Below are positions 22,001-33,758 of a DNA stretch of 64,000 bases, one piece after another; within the stretch, counting starts at the first letter, position 1; the number at the start of each line of letters is the position of its first letter. Made by a program: the position numbers and the translations under genes. The DNA is taken from contig NC_045138.2 of assembly GCF_008831285.2 (NCBI RefSeq), forward strand, positions 3,760,143 through 3,824,142. Reading direction: 5' to 3'. The notes beneath the pieces were generated by a model, which was given only the letters and a program-made list of their open reading frames with translations, was not told where the DNA came from and made no database searches. The DNA comes from Nymphaea colorata (taxonomy: Eukaryota; Streptophyta; Magnoliopsida; Nymphaeales; Nymphaeaceae).

Positions 22001-25000
22001 GTTTAAGACCACGAAAAGAAGCACCCATCTTCTTCATTCTCATCTTCATTCACCTCATCTACATAAAACATGACACCACATAACCAGAAGCCTACACCTT
22101 CTTCTAAGCTTGCATTATGGTACTTGTATCCCTATTGGTCACCTGAAATCTTAAGAAGTGGAATTTCACAGCTCAACTGGCGAGCTTAAGTTCTTAATAC
22201 CGTTTGGGCGCCCATACAAAGAAATTACATCAACAATACCTCATGATTTCGTAATTTTGATGCCCTTACAGCTTTTTCGTCTTTTTGGGAACTCCAAGAG
22301 CTGTTATGATTTAATAAATAGCCTTGAACTGTCTCCCTCCAACTGAAAATAGAAGCACTATAATAGTTCCATCACATGGATGTGGGTGCAGATGAGAGGA
22401 TTGGTTTTGGAGGGAGAACCAATTTCAAAGAACCTAATTTATTTATAATAATAATAATAATATATTCATTCTCGGGCTTTTGCTATCAAGATTTTCCTCA
22501 GATATTAATTGGAAAATTTGTTTTTTCTGTGGGAAATACTCGGTATTTGAAAATTTTAAGAATATATAAATAATAAAAAATTACCAAATTACAAGTTTTT
22601 TCAGTATTGTAGGAGAAAATATGAGAGAGAAGGAAAGGAGAAAGAAAGAGTGGAGAGTTTCAAACTCGATAAAGAGAAAAAAAGAGGGATGAACAAGGCC
22701 CTGACTAGAAGAGGGAAAAGGCCCTCCTTCAACCTGGGCTTCAAGGGCTCCTCCACCCATGGAAGGCCTCCATCCGTATTGATGGAGGGTTCTTTTCCAC
22801 TTTAGTCAATTTTTTAGCTTCTTGTTTATACTAAAATTTTTTTTGCCATTTTTTTCTTCTCTTCTTTATTGTAAAAGTTAAAATAATTTTAAGTGTAGAT
22901 ATATATATATATATATATTTCTTTGCCACAACAGAACTCGAGAAAAATGCCATACACCAGCATGGTGCCACAACCTCTTTATAGAGTCCACGTTACATGG
23001 CACAGTGGTTTGAAGCATTTTGTTTTCTTCTACAAAATTTTCAGTAGATTGCCTATATATTCTCTCCACATATTCTGAAAAAACTTCCAATCATGTAAAA
23101 AGTTGAGTATACCTTTAAAGTTTAAACAATATCAAAGAATTTATTCTAATGTCTCTTGAAGAGGAAAACGTACTACTACACTCTGCTTCAAACTAATTTC
23201 ACTGAAATTAAGAGAACGACTGTGATGTTTGGATTATATGAGTTCTTTCGCTCCTTGGTGCCTTTGGCCCCACAATCCGAATATGATCTGAAAAAGGCAT
23301 TTTGGACTCACTAAAACAATCACAAGCAAAAGAAAAATGTATAATCTAGATGCTGGTCCCATAGCATATAAACCTATGCAAAAAAAACACCTGAATCCTC
23401 TCAATGGTCTTCATTAGAAACTCAGATCCAACAAGTCCAGGTAAATCATATCACTAGATAATACAGATCAACCTTCCCGTAAACAATCACAATCATCCTA
23501 TAACAAATAGGAGATGCACAAAAGGAAGTAAAAATTTGCAAGTGTTCTTTCAGTTTTTAATGGTTTCTTCTTGCTTTTTTTTAATCGATTAACATGTCCT
23601 CTTGCAAAGAAAGGTAGGAAGCATTCCAACAAAAACAGCATGAAGCCAAGTAAAACAATAAGCAAGGATCTGTCATCAGTAACTTCCAACTTTCAAACTA
23701 AGAGGAGGAGAAGCAGCAAGACAAAACATTTCTAAGAAACTTAAGATATAAATCTATTCCTTACTTCCTTAGATGAGTTAAAATTCAGGATAGATACTTG
23801 AGAATCTTTATCATCTGCACTGTACACAGCAAATACGCTATCACCATTGGGATGCCATGTTATGTTGTCAGGTGACTTCCACATTGACGATAAGCAGTCA
23901 GTTGAACTTAGCAAGGAGACATAAGATCTGTGGTTTTAGAGTTATCACGTCAAGGCAGAAATTTATTTAGACAGCTACGATTCCAAGTTCCAACAGATGA
24001 AAAAGGAAAGGAAGAGAAGGATCACAAGATAGCAAAATTTCAGAATGGTACCCTAACCACATTTTGTAAGCAAACAGCCCTATATGCTAACAAAGAGCTA
24101 ATACTAAAAAACCTTAGATATAATAAATCATGACATGATAACCAGATTAGAGGTCCAAGTATTGTCACTATATAGAATAAATACTGTTAAAAAGGAAGCT
24201 TCAAGGAAAAAAAAATCAGAAGAAAAAAAAAGGAGTACAATTAGTGTGAAAAACAATGATAAGATGTCAAGAAAGAGATAGTAGGACAGAGTTAATTTGG
24301 AAGCTCCTAAACTGAAATTGCCATGTCTGGGAAAGTTACTTGATTAGAACAAATGTTTGTATATGACATCCTTTTACCAAGACAGAGAGTTAGCCACCTC
24401 GGTATTAATTCATTTTTTAACCTACAACATATTATCAAATCAAAAAACAATTCTCATTGAATAGGAAACTTCAAACTTAAACTTTATGCTAATGAAAAAT
24501 GTAAAATTTAGGAAATTCAAAATTTTACCTCAAGGTATGAAGCCAATAAAAGTAGGTAGGTAACTCAGACTAAAGATGAGACTAAGCTAATAACCGCAAA
24601 TGGATACTGATAAAAATATGGGATAGGTTTCTGAAGAAACATTTGCCACTGACATCCATTAGAATTTAGAAAGAGCCTTGTCTAGCCTCGACAGCTCCAA
24701 AGGCATGGTTGGACAAATTAATAATGTTTAACCTTGCAGTTAAATCCAGTTATACTGACACAGTTTCATTTTCAAAGAATTCAAGTGCACGTATATTAAT
24801 TTTTCTACTTTATGTGGATGACGTGATCATTACAAGCAGTGATCGAAGCAGCATAAGAAAAAGAAAAGCTCCTTTAAGAAACAGTTTACAGCAAGGATTT
24901 TGGGTAACTTGATTTAGTTTCACATTGGTGAGGTAGAATTGTCCCAGAAATTACCTTTGGTCTCAAACTAAACTTGCCGTTCATGTAATTTATAGACAAA

Positions 25001-28000
25001 GTATAGCAGGACTGTTGGCACTCTAAAAGCTGCTGAACCGAAAGGGAAAATCAATAACGAAAAAAACTCTGAAGAACCCACTCATGACCGAGTTGACTGC
25101 TGCTCTTTCATACCTTACCACCATAAGCTGTGATATTGTCCATGGCATTCATGTGGCAAATCAATTTTAGTAAGCACCAAACAGCATACATATATTGTTG
25201 TTTTTTGTATTATTTGATGTAATATTACATCTATTATTAGTTATTACCATAAGATTCTTCTCGTCTTCATCAGCTTCAATGAAATTAACCACTCACATTG
25301 ATTCAGATTAGGAGTTACCTGATAATCGACACACTAACACTGCAATGTGTTTTTCTAGATGAGACTTATTGGAGGTGCAAATGCAATTAAAAGTTTCATA
25401 ATTTTCACTCCCACCACCTAAAGTATAATACCATGCAATGATATTAGCTGCAAAGGAAGTCGTATGGCTGAAAAGCGTGCTCATAGACATAGGGATTGAT
25501 CATAAATTGTGCACCAAATTGTTACTAGTAACGACACATTTCATGAGAGGACCAAGTACATACAGACGGATGCTCGACCATGCTAGCCAAGAATATTTGA
25601 AATCTTAAAGAAAAGAACCAGGTTATCACAGTTTTCCTATAAATCTCAATTATCAGATGTTTTGCCAAGCCAATAGCTTCACCCTACTTATTATTTATTC
25701 ACAGCCAAGTTTCAGCAATGGCATGGTGAATTTGAGGATCTTATATAGATACTGTCTATGCTCATGTGCATGTATTTCAAGTATATACATATACTACTAT
25801 ATGTGATACATGTACATATGCTTGTAATGCGATATGATGTATTAACATATGTATACAATACATTTTTTAGGTGTTTATGATGTATTAATGTATGTATATA
25901 ATAGATTTTTTTTGGTGTTTATGATGTATTAATATAAGTATCATTGTATATAATAAATTTTTTAGGTGTTTGTGACTCTTACAATTGCTTTTTTGTGCAT
26001 GGGCAGCATGATTATTTTGACAATGATCAGTCCCTTGTAGTGGATGTTGGAGAAAGCCAGCAGCTAGCACACAGTCTGCTGCCACTTTTCCTCTTTGTAT
26101 TTTATATGGGGATGAAACCCCACCTTACACTGTCTATTCAAGCATTCCACTAACCAAAAAAATATATATATATTTTTTAAGCTTTGTGATTTTAACACCT
26201 TATGCACCTTGGCTGATATAATTTGTGCAGCTGAATTTGCTAAATTCTTTGACTCTCTTTCCTCACTTTGAGAACAATATCTAAGTACCAGATCCTTTCA
26301 ACGAAGATTCGCTCCTCACTCTTTAACTCATTCTCGCTTTTACCACTTCTGAAATACAAAATATGAACTCCCATAAAAGAAGCACTGGTCCAAAGACTCC
26401 AAAACAACTTAAACTAGCCAGAGCTTACTTCATATCATTGCTAAAGATATCACAATTGCTTCAAAAACATTGTGATAATATAGACACAACAGGAAAAAAG
26501 CCATCACAACGTTTTTAGAATATCACTAAAAATCAATTCTCACTCCATTATCAAATAAAATGTTGTAAAATTTTCCCTTTTTAAATAAAACATTTTTAAT
26601 GTTCTTCAAACTTTTATTTTCACTTTATGTTCCGTGTAGCTACAAAAAATAATTTTTGAAGCCTTATCAATGTTCTTGGAAGTAAATTAAAAGAAAACTC
26701 AAAATTTGACAACATTTTCAATTAGTTTTAATTTTTATATATTTTTAATTTTTGAGTTTGCAAGCAAACAAGTTTGGAAAAATACCTGAGAAAAAACACT
26801 GCCAGTACAACTATCCTCATGGTCTGAGTTTTAGATATTTAAAAGAAAAAATGCATGAAATTTGAGCTTCTTATATCTCTAAATTAATAGGATTCACAGA
26901 CAACAAATGGAACACACTTTCAAATAATTAAGGATTTGAGATTAATTTGGCAGAATATTTAAGCTTACATAGTTTCCATGAACAGCCATGGCATATAGAA
27001 TCATCAGACAGGAGTGCCTAACTGTACACCCAGCAAAATAACTAATGCCACTTACAATAATCTATGGCCCTAAATTTAGGTTCACATTTTGACAACATAG
27101 AAATTGCTGGCTCTGCAAACAGACATTACCTTCCCAACAGAAATTGCAAATTCAACTTTCCTTTCTTGAGTGAAATTTATGTACAAAACTAATCATGGAA
27201 TTCTTTTGCATCGGACGGTGCCCTGAAATCATAATAAAGAAACTAAGGAGTGTTTGATTAACTCAGATCTTAGATTCCAGGGTCTGATTTAACATACCCA
27301 ACTTAAATCTATACTTTAAACGAACCACAGATTTAAGATCTCTATTACACCTCAAACCTAGTATCTAGGAACCTAAGTTCTCAGAACACCTCATATCTAG
27401 GACCTCAGGTAATCAAATGCACTCATAGTGTTTATTTTGGATTTCCTGTCAAAGAATCAAAAGGTTCTTCTTGTTCACACCTTCTTTTGTGCTTTCTAAA
27501 AGAGACATTGTTTAGTCTTTACATCTAACAGACACTGACAAAAGATTTCCACCATTAGTCTTATTAAATGTTTTTCCAATATTGCTGCAAATGGGGAGAT
27601 TCGTTAAATTTCTACTAAGTGGCAGAACAGGACCAGAGAAAAGGATCTGGAACATTATCGAGATTAAGCAAGCTTTAATGTGCCAAGATAACGAATATTA
27701 GTGCTAAAACTCAGTAACCATTGGTACCCTAGAGTCCAGATGAAAATGATAATAACTGCAACGAGCAACTGGGAAATTTTGGTTAAAAAAAGTCATCAAG
27801 AGATGAAAGTCAGATACCATACCCTTTTGATTGGAGCTTCCATAATTTAACAATTCCATCCAAATCACTGCATAACAATGATCAGCTTCAATTTAGATTT
27901 TAGCTACAGAGAGAGAGAGAGAAGCATTATTAAAAACCAGGCTGTTGAGTGCCCAACCAAGCCTCTGAATTTTCAAATGGCAGGCTGCCTAGAAACAACT

Positions 28001-30667
28001 AGCCTACACGACCACTGAAGCATAGGTGTATTTTTGATAACATAGATTCATAAAATATAATAATGATCAATTACTAAAAGCTTCATCCGCAGTACATTAG
28101 GTTGCACACCTGACTTGGGTGCAGCAACCGATCTGCAGAACCCATGTGACATGCAAGGATCAACATTCCTTCATTCCTCCTTACTTTATAATTTCTTCTA
28201 GAGCAAATCAACACAAATTTCTCCTTCATACTGTCAATCCATTTTATTTTTCCCTTTCGACATAAATTTTGTATTTCTAGTTCCAAATACTCAGCAAGAC
28301 AGTTGCATTCAGTTCAAATAACTCCTCTCAGCAATTAGCAACTCATCCTTTACTATCCATATTCCCTGGAAATTATGACGAAAAGAAAAATGGCTCACCT
28401 TGTTGCGATTTCATCTCTTATAGGATTTAAAGCAAGACTTCTCAATTTTCTCTTGTGTTGGCTGGAAATTTGGGTGCATGGCCGAACGTGAATCATGCAA
28501 GGAGCTGACAAACTACGTATAACAGGAATTAGGCCTTTATTTTCTTCCCTTCCTGCACAGGCACAAAACAATTAAATTGTCACATTTTACTATATGACAG
28601 CCAGGTTGTGTCTAGTAACAAATGCGAGAACATAAAGATCCCCAGATGTGAATTTTAGTACTACCATACAATTTACTAAGTTCTGTAAGCTCTTGCTTCT
28701 AAAACAATTTTTATAGGTAAGCCCTGTCGGTGGTCCACCCTTCAGTACAAAGTACAAACTAATAACTTCAGGTTACCTTTTGGCAATATTGTTGGTTGCC
28801 TAGCCTCCGGAGAAATAAGTTGAGATCTGGATCGATTTTGAATTTGAGGTTGAATTTCATCAATGCACATAACAGTTGTTGGTCCATCAGTAAAACTGGC
28901 TTTCATACTACCATGATCTGCAGTGGATTTTAATTCTCCACCATCAGTGTTTCTTCTGAGGCAGGCTACCTTTGATTGATACTCATTTAACCTGCTCTTA
29001 GTCTCTTCTAGCTGCATGTCTTTTCAAACAGGATAATAATTAGTCAATATCGGAAAACCCCTTGTTCAATGTTGCATGCAAAGAATAATAACAAATTAAG
29101 TGAAATAATAACAAATTAAGTGAGCAATAGAGATGGCTTAAATATGTGCATTTTCAATGGCCGAAGAGAAATGTCAGCACAACTTTAGATTCTGGCCATT
29201 GAGCTTACCTTTAAGAAAAAACCATGCAGGTTAAATTATAGTTATCAAAATCACCTACAGCAAGCAGATATCTTGATCCCTAGGAACTTGGAAGCAGAAT
29301 CCTGATTCCAAATCATGGAAATCCCAGTTTCTCGGTTATTTACTTTAGATTGACCTCAGATCAAATTTGTTACGTTATATCCTTCTTTTCTTTTTGAGTT
29401 TTACTTATGGATAACAATTTATTAGCACCTTACGTGGTCCAAGATATGACATCCTGCTGCCCACTTTCTGAATGGTCCAAACTATGGGAACAATTGCTCT
29501 CCAATTCCAATTCCCATGCCCTTCCTTGAAAAGATGATCATCAAATTGAAAACCTCACAATCCCAAAAGTAATGTTCTGTTTACTAATTTTCAAGTTCAT
29601 AACCTAGAGGTCATACAGCGTCAAGAAGATATTAAGATGTTGAGATAAAGGGATGCCTCTGAGTAAGCTATCTCATAATATCAACTAGTTGTGCAACTAA
29701 TAGGCATCAAACCTGTAAAACGTAAAACTGCTATCATTGGTTTCTCATCTGAAGCACATTATGACAAGGACTTGATCCGACCATTATTAATTCCTTTACA
29801 GATAGCTTCCATAGCCTCTTATCAACAAATGACTAACTGCTCTTATGAAGCAACGATTATTTAAAACCTACTATCCTATTTTATAGGATGATATTTTCTT
29901 GTATTAGTGCTTTATTTATTTGCACGCACCGAAAGACTTTTGCATGTTTGTCCTGCTATCCTTCCATTCAATGTGGCATGGAAACGATTTGAAAGATTCG
30001 TTAATGTATGTTGCAATGACGAATAGTACCAGTGACAGATATGTCATGTCAAAGCAAACGCAAAAAAGCTCGGCACTAACTAAAAGTGTTCCTCTTGGTG
30101 ATGCTATCATTTTGCACAAGAGTTGTCAAAATTACTGGCTCTATTGTGGGATTAGGCGCATGATCTACATCAGAATGTAAATCAGGAAAGGTGATGGGAC
30201 GGGGAACAAAAAGAAAAGTCGGGAGAGGTAATTGAGCAACTCGTGGTTGCTTCGTCTTTCTCAAAAGGCTAACTAAACGTTGATGAAAAGAAAAACAGAA
30301 GAAAACTAGGGTTTTAGACATCAGTTATGGCATCCGGAAACAGTTAAAGAGCATCGCTGTAGAGGCGGTCAAATAAAGAGGGAAAACAAGACGGCCCAAC
30401 TACTTAGAAACGACAAGGGCAGATGAGCGACATCAACAGGAAACCGAAAGACAACATTGGTGCATGATTCAGAGATGAGAAACAGCACGCAACTTGTTTA
30501 GAGAAGTAGGATACTCTCTGGGCGAGATGCTCCACTTCTTTGTACTTGTGCTCGATAAAAGCCACCAAAGCTTCTTCGTCTTCTTCCTCTACATCACGGT
30601 CATCTTCGTCACCACTAGCCACGACGACGTCCTCCTTCATTTTCTTTTTCTTCCTCACATGGTCCAT
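19080..30667 (-). CDS. Coiled-coil/WD40 repeat protein, tandem copy 1
   Basis: Exons in coding order: 30667-30494, 29011-28777, 28552-28399, 27867-27823, 23927-23765, 20779-20412 and 19398-19080 (TAA). Splice sites are GT-AG and phases join, giving 485 residues. The N-terminus is basic then acidic (HVRKKKKMKEDV, VEEEDEEALVAFIEHK) with a predicted coiled coil through exon 2. WD-type repeats follow: [83 protein letters not shown] with [10 protein letters not shown], and a final LISVSSDFHIGLH. This implies a beta-propeller scaffold. I recognise the fold but cannot name the orthologue or function. Exon 2 is 162 nt shorter than in copy 2 and needs a donor at 28776; see findings. Exons 4, 5 and 6 (45, 163 and 368 nt) match copy 2 exactly in length. 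Confidence 0.82.
22898..22917. repeat. (AT)n microsatellite
   Basis: A pure AT dinucleotide run in intron 5 of WD40 copy 1. Confidence 0.85.
24705..25170 (+). pseudogene. Degraded Copia reverse transcriptase fragment
   Basis: Seen in pieces on the plus strand: SKNSSARILIFLLYVDDVIITSSDRSSI at 24773-24850 (YVDD is the Ty1/Copia polymerase active site), then a broken region, then YLTTISCDIVHGIHVANQF near 25115-25170, matching the conserved YLT-TRPDI---V---QF end of Copia reverse transcriptase. Stops and frameshifts separate the parts. It lies antisense in intron 4 of WD40 copy 1. No LTRs were found around it. Confidence 0.7.
25836..25977. repeat. Three tandem units of 43-44 bp or more
   Basis: Units begin GATGTATTAA at 25836, 25879 and 25923, and each ends in TTTTTTAGGTGTTT or a close variant. 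The third unit has an insertion. The array lies within intron 4 of WD40 copy 1. Confidence 0.75.
27247..27425. mobile_element. MITE-like inverted-repeat element, about 180 bp
   Basis: The left end GGAGTGTTTGATTAAC is matched on the opposite strand at the right end by TGAGTGCATTTGATTACC. Flanks are TAA and TAG, an imperfect fit to the three-base duplication of PIF/Harbinger elements. The interior has several CAGATCT/TAGATCT-like words. It lies in intron 4 of WD40 copy 1. Confidence 0.45.
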
Positions 30668-31588
30668 CGTGTACAAAGAAGCCGAAAATCCGTCCCGTTC
30701 TCGGGCGAGGAACTAACCGGAGGGATGGAGACGCCGCTGATGAAGAGAAAAAATTAAGCCTCGAGAGGGCGGTACAAAGCTCCTAAAGAACCACACTGCA
30801 CGCACGGACCGAGTGATGGGTATCCTTTGACCGCAGCGTAAAACCCCGGGAATCCCAGACTCTTGGCCTTCCGTCTGCGCATGGGGTCGATACATTGAGG
30901 CTGATAATAAAATTTATGAAGAGAGTTTGATTTTTTTTTTTTTTTTTTTAATTTGTCACATGGATATGGGCTTGGTAAATACATTTAGTTTATGGCGATC
31001 AACTTTAGCAAGGCATCTTTGTTTTCAACAAATTCTTTAATAGTGACGACACATACAACATGTTTTGATGGACATGAAGTAATGGATTATCGTCCACGAC
31101 AATGCAAAATTAATTATTATCGCACTAGCTAATGGCTGATCTTCTTACTTTTGTTTTTAAAGATATGAAAGAGTTCTTCATGTATGGTCAAACTATCTTT
31201 CATGTTCCCGAAGTAGTTGCCGTATACTTTACATCAGGATATGATAATATAAACCTTTGTTTGTTTCGAATACCACCAACAAAAAAAAATTTGCATTTTG
31301 TTCCAAAATCAGCACATGACCTAAAAGTCTTTCCTCTATTACCAATGAAACCTCCAGAATCGTCTAACTATGTAGAGTTGCATTCCCCTTGGTGAAATTA
31401 TCGACACCAATTAATTTTTTACCAGCAGGGATATATATATATATATCCAACATTCTCCCGCTTGATGGGCTGAGACCACTATTATGTTAAGATGATGTAA
31501 TTTTCTTTTGTGGTGTCATACCAGCAAACCGAATGGTACAGCCCTACAAGCATGACTGGATTTTGTATATCAATTTGGCCCTCTGAAA

Positions 31589-31843
31589 CTATTTGGTAAT
31601 GGTACTCGTCCCTTTCTTGATTGACTGGAGTTGTTCCTTTAATTGAAGGACACAAGACCAGGTTTGGGCAGCATGCATTTGTTTTAAACTGCTACAGACC
31701 TTGAGAGAAGTTGTCAGGCCAACAAGTTGAGGGTGAACAGGTTCGTTCAAGGAGATTACGATCCACAGTTGATTTTGACGCACCTGTGAAGCATTTTCAG
31801 GATTAGGTTCTTTAGTTTTTTCATCAGCGACAGACAGCACCAA
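31589..31843 (-). pseudogene. Copia gag (UBN2-type) remnant
   Basis: The minus-strand frame reads QNQLWIVISLNEPVHPQLVG, LKVCSSLKQMHAAQ and VLQLKEQLQSIKKGTSTIT. These match the pattern of the plant Copia Gag domain (W-----SL----L-L---LTS--VW--L---YA-Q-R---LQLK-QLQ--KKG). Only about 80 residues remain, with no zinc knuckle or polymerase beside them. Confidence 0.5.
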
Positions 31844-33723
31844 TGTTAAATTTATCTGGATAAGTTTTGGGTACGTATCCGAGATGAGATGAGCTGAGCT
31901 GAGCTTCCTTCTGATGCGATGAATGAAGCCTTTTTCAAGCCTGACACCACAAAAAAAGATAATAATAATAATTGTGTCGTACCGACGTAACTGTGATGAC
32001 TAATCTATTTTACCGATACAGAGAATATCCTTTTTGCCCTCTCGCTGCCATAGGTATTCCTTGATTGCACCAATATTTTCGCGCACGTCTTCCTATGCAT
32101 GAGCCCCCTCTTCTCTCTCCAACGTCGCCGGTGCCCCCGTCTTGGTCATCGCCAGCACCAACGCAAACGCGCATCGCCTTGCTCTCATCGCCCTTCACAG
32201 AATCCAGGTATCTCTCTCTCTCTCTTCGAGCATAAATTTACTGAGGAAGAAGGGGCAAAAGCATACTTAGGTCATTTTGTTTAGGAAATTCTGCTGGCGG
32301 CAGATTGACTGGAAGAACCGTCACCTTAATTTCAGCATCTTAGTGTTCCCGGTCGTATAGAAAAAGTTGGATTTCTTATAGCAGCGGACTGATCTATTAT
32401 TGAATTTAGGTTTTCCTTTTGAAGAATTTATTTCCTGGAAGGAATTGGACTGTAAGTCTGGTTTCTCCTCTCGAGAATAAAATATTCTGCTGTTGTGATT
32501 TTGGTGGGAGTTGTCATGAATATTAAGAACTCAGATCGTTGTCGAACTTCACTCTTCTTTTGGGCTTTTTTTTTTTAAAAAAAATTATTAGTCAGACAAA
32601 CGGCTCTGGACATGTGGAAGATTTTTTTTTTTTTAAATTTAACAATGCAAATTTTCGTAATGAAGGTTTCGGCTTTGCGATGTTCAAATCAAGGGGGTTT
32701 CGTTGTTGAGCAATGAATAGAAGACCTAGTCAGGTACTTGTCTACTATTCTGAAATATACTCCGCATCAAAGTTCGTTCATTTTGTCTAAGTCATTTCAA
32801 TTTTTCGAATGTATTTTTGTAACTGGTTTTTGAGTGCAGCATGTACGCCTTAAATTATTAATGTAGTTGATATATTATTTTCTATAATTCTAACATTTTA
32901 GATTCAGTGAATTTCTTTTATGATGGCATGCTTTATGGTCCTTCTCTCTCATTAATGAGATCATCATCACCAGTATCAACAATGGAATATATCAACTACA
33001 TTTAGACAACATGTATAATCAAAATCTTTTTGTGTCTGCAGTTGTGAATAGATGCTTGAGAGACATCTTTGATGTAAGATCTCCATGTGAAAGCATGGAG
33101 AATTTCTTTCTTGTTCTCCACGGACAGCTAACACTTGAAATCCTGTGGCACTCTGTACCAGTAGAACTTGTAGTGAGCTGCTGCACAGTGTTCCTCTTAT
33201 GTTCTTTGTGTATTGTTGTTCCGTCATATAGAGTAAAAGGACACAAAAATAATGAGAACCCTGCAGAATAAATCTTCGGTTTCCATCCTAAGGTCTCTTG
33301 AACTTCATCATCCTTCTTTCCTAATTCTTGTGCTACCTACTGCATGTACAATAAATCCTACGGCTTGCTGCATATGGCCACCCATCTGATGACAATACAA
33401 ATGCATTTCTGAATTCATTCTGAATTTTTCTAAGTTTCAAAATAAGCTTTAAAAGTAGCACCTGTGAGAACTCAACTATTGATTTTAGTGGTAGTTAGAA
33501 TTCTTCTGTATGAATATCATGTCCACTGGCTCCAGGAACTGGGAAAATTATAGTTCTTCATATTTTGCTTCAATGGAGCAAGAACCAGTATCTATTGCAA
33601 GTGCTTTTAGCAATTTTTTTTTCTGACCTGGACCATGTCAAGTTGCAATCTGGTACTTTATCTTTGTTCAGACATGGCAAGCATTGTTTGTTTTATCAAA
33701 TGTCATTAATATACCTAAGGCAA

Positions 33724-33758
33724 CTCTTTCTCTCTCTCTCTCTCTCACACACACACCC
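33724..33758. repeat. (TC)n(AC)n microsatellite
   Basis: A TC run passing directly into an AC run. Confidence 0.85.
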
